From contig JAGOMA010000038.1 in NCBI GenBank assembly GCA_017993775.1, positions 1 to 50,162 on the forward strand: DNA of 50,162 nt, read 5' to 3'. The translations under genes were made by a program, and so were the position numbers. The DNA comes from Chloroflexota bacterium (lineage in GTDB: Bacteria > Chloroflexota > Anaerolineae > Promineifilales > Promineifilaceae). A model generated the notes under the pieces. It was not told where the DNA came from and did not search any database. It saw only the letters and a program-made list of their open reading frames with translations. Each line of letters begins with the position of its first letter. The first letter of the stretch is position 1. Of the stretch, positions 48,890 through 50,162 are shown one piece after another.

Positions 48890-49210
48890 ATGAACGACGC
48901 CCCTTTCCAGATTGCCATCAACCAGAAGTACTGCGACAAAGTTAAACCAGGTGACGGCCGTTTCTGGCGCTTTAACATGACTTTCCAGAATACCCGGCTC
49001 ACTCTACCCAAACTGCTGGCTGCCATTCGCGAAGGCTATGCCTGGACTGCTCTCCATCGCCACAAGCGACACCACCGACCCACTCCTACCAACCCTCACT
49101 ACCGCACCACCTACCGCGTGAAGGCTAACGTCGTGGGCAGCCAGCTGCTAGCTCTGGACAGTGACACCGGTGATGAGCGCAGCCAGTTCGATACCCCAAC
49201 TGGAGAAGAT
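48890..49210 (+). pseudogene. N-terminal fragment of a primase-like replication protein
   Basis: The frame from ATG 48890 reads FQIAINQKYCDKVKPGDGRF, LPKLLAAIREGYAWTALHRH and VKANVVGSQLLALDSDTGDE, then loses sense at about 49210. The ordered pattern (small start, GxA(W/F) loop, LxxDSD) resembles the start of DNA primase/replication proteins of plasmids and phages, but I cannot name the family with certainty. It is probably a relic of a mobile element. Confidence 0.4.
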
Positions 49211-49417
49211 CGCAAGAGAAAGTCTCATGTATGCCTTAGGAACCCTACGGCCTACCTACAGGTTCTGCGAACGCCCATTCGCGCCTGTGTCTTCAAACGT
49301 GGGGGAACACCAGGTTCTGCTTTGGTAAAAAGGATGGGTTGCATAACACGCAAAAGCCCTATCTGGTTAGCACAATCTGTCTGGTAGGTCCGGTTGTTTT
49401 TTCGGCCCTTCATGAGG

Positions 49418-49442
49418 AACTTCTCGCAAAGTGCGAGAAGTT
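49418..49442. other. 11-bp perfect inverted repeat
   Basis: AACTTCTCGCA (49418-49428) and TGCGAGAAGTT (49432-49442) around a 3-base loop, in the gap between the primase-like relic and the nitrilase gene. It may be a terminator stem, an operator or a mobile-element end; no T-run is present. Confidence 0.5.
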
Positions 49443-49591
49443 GTCCAGACTTGTCTTGACGATTCATATCGGCCCAGGAATGGCTGAGGTCTGTTGTTTC
49501 ACTCAATTCTACCCAATGGCTAACTGTGTTTTTTCTCGATCACCCTTGGTGGTATGATACACTTAGCCCCAGGGGATGAGTCAAGAGGTTT

Positions 49592-50162
49592 ATGAAGATT
49601 TGTGTCGCGCAAACCAGGCCGGTCACCGGTGACATTGACCAAAACATCATCTTACACCGGCGCTTCATTGAGCAAGCCGCCACCGGAGGTGCAGACCTGA
49701 TTGTTTTCCCGGAACTGTCGCTAACCGGTTACGAACCAGCTCTGGCGCAGGTATTGGCCCTTCGCCCGGAAGACGGCCGTCTCGATGTTTTCCAGTCGAT
49801 GGCCGCCACCCACAACCTGACGATTGGGATTGGCGCGCCCACCCGCCACCCGGATGGGGTCTGCATCAGTCTGATTATTTTTCGGCCCAACAAACCCAGG
49901 CACATCTATGCCAAGCAATATCTGCACCCCGACGAAGAAGCATTTTTTGTCAGCGGCGGCATCTCGGAGAATCTGGTAGCCGGCGGGAACAACGTCGCTC
50001 TGGCTATCTGTTACGAATTGTCTGTGCCCGCACACGCGGCGCAGGCTTTTCAAAGAGGCGCTGCGGTTTATGTTGCCAGCGTCGCTAAATTTGCCAACGG
50101 GGTAGACAGGGCTGCGCAGCGGCTGTCTGAAATTGCCCGCAGCTATGCCATGACGGTGGTCA
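49592..50162 (+). CDS. carbon-nitrogen hydrolase (nitrilase superfamily), 5' part
   Basis: The frame begins at ATG 49592 (AAGAGG upstream) and runs off the right edge (190 codons seen). The nitrilase triad is visible: Glu in LIVFPELSLTGY, Lys in HIYAKQYLHPDE and Cys in ALAICYELS. These enzymes hydrolyse nitriles, amides or N-carbamoyl compounds. The length of about 260 in the family fits with a C-terminal part beyond the window. The substrate cannot be read. Confidence 0.92.
   Translation, partial: MKICVAQTRPVTGDIDQNIILHRRFIEQAATGGADLIVFPELSLTGYEPALAQVLALRPEDGRLDVFQSMAATHNLTIGIGAPTRHPDGVCISLIIFRPNKPRHIYAKQYLHPDEEAFFVSGGISENLVAGGNNVALAICYELSVPAHAAQAFQRGAAVYVASVAKFANGVDRAAQRLSEIARSYAMTVV

Larger units (their letters stand above)
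3206..49781. repeat. dispersed palindromic octamer ACGGCCGT (about 85 sites)
   Basis: The octamer, very often as AACGGCCGTT, occurs about once per 590 bases by my count, in genes of both strands and in gaps. In coding frames it gives mainly Asn-Gly-Arg, Thr-Ala-Val or Arg-Pro. The distribution resembles the HIP1 octamer of cyanobacteria. Long gaps lie at 1-3205, 32.9-35.5 kb and 46.5-48.5 kb. A 16-bp palindrome with this core lies at 39595-39610. Confidence 0.9.

Noticed and set aside
1..50162. tRNA, rRNA or known riboswitches
   Set aside because: No cloverleaf, rRNA core sequence or recognisable riboswitch motif was found by eye; small RNAs cannot be excluded without a covariance-model search.

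Overview
The window looks like a chromosome segment of a filamentous-type Chloroflexota bacterium (Anaerolineae/Ardenticatenia-like). Pointers are the density of GAF histidine kinases and NarL-type regulators, a SpoVS protein, PT-rich lipoproteins and beta-helix proteins, and a palindromic octamer (ACGGCCGT) that I count about 85 times by eye. The lineage is an inference from gene content; there is no rRNA or other marker in the window. Most genes from 3 to 41 kb are on the minus strand.

Layout. 1-2.7 kb: end of a sugar ABC permease, an esterase and an SLC13-type transporter, free of the octamer and probably of different origin. 3.1-6.8 kb: a histidine kinase/LuxR pair followed by two short operons (83-aa protein + YozE-like; receiver + SpoVS), each preceded by the same two-box promoter with identical internal spacing. 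6.9-19.4 kb: an archaellum-type (archaeal flagellum) gene cluster in a bacterium: archaellin, ArlC/D/E-like, ArlG, ArlF, an Hpt protein, a receiver protein, a receiver-ArlH fusion, ArlI, ArlJ, a two-TM protein, an A24 prepilin peptidase, and PilN-like and PilO-like proteins. 19.6-24.7 kb: an OmpR-type regulator, a receiver-kinase and a large MASE3-like/GAF/GAF/kinase/receiver hybrid. Together with the Hpt and receiver genes inside the archaellum operon these could form a phosphorelay that ends on the ArlH motor subunit.

24.9-36.7 kb: an accessory, partly decaying region bounded by two inverted 100-bp repeats. It holds a MalT-like STAND regulator, several alpha/beta hydrolases, two serine beta-lactamase-fold hydrolases, an ABC ATPase with one amber codon, a permease stump, small membrane proteins, a duplicated and eroded copy of the regulator tail, and several strong hairpins. 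36.7-43.2 kb: a NERD fragment, a lipoprotein nuclease with a lamin-tail domain, a WD40-like lipoprotein, two divergently transcribed beta-helix surface proteins sharing a C-terminal YLP tail, and a GH53 remnant. 43.2-50.2 kb: a GNAT remnant, a nucleotidyltransferase, a Fic protein, a WXG100-domain protein with a possible EspG-like partner, a primase-like remnant and the start of a nitrilase-family enzyme.
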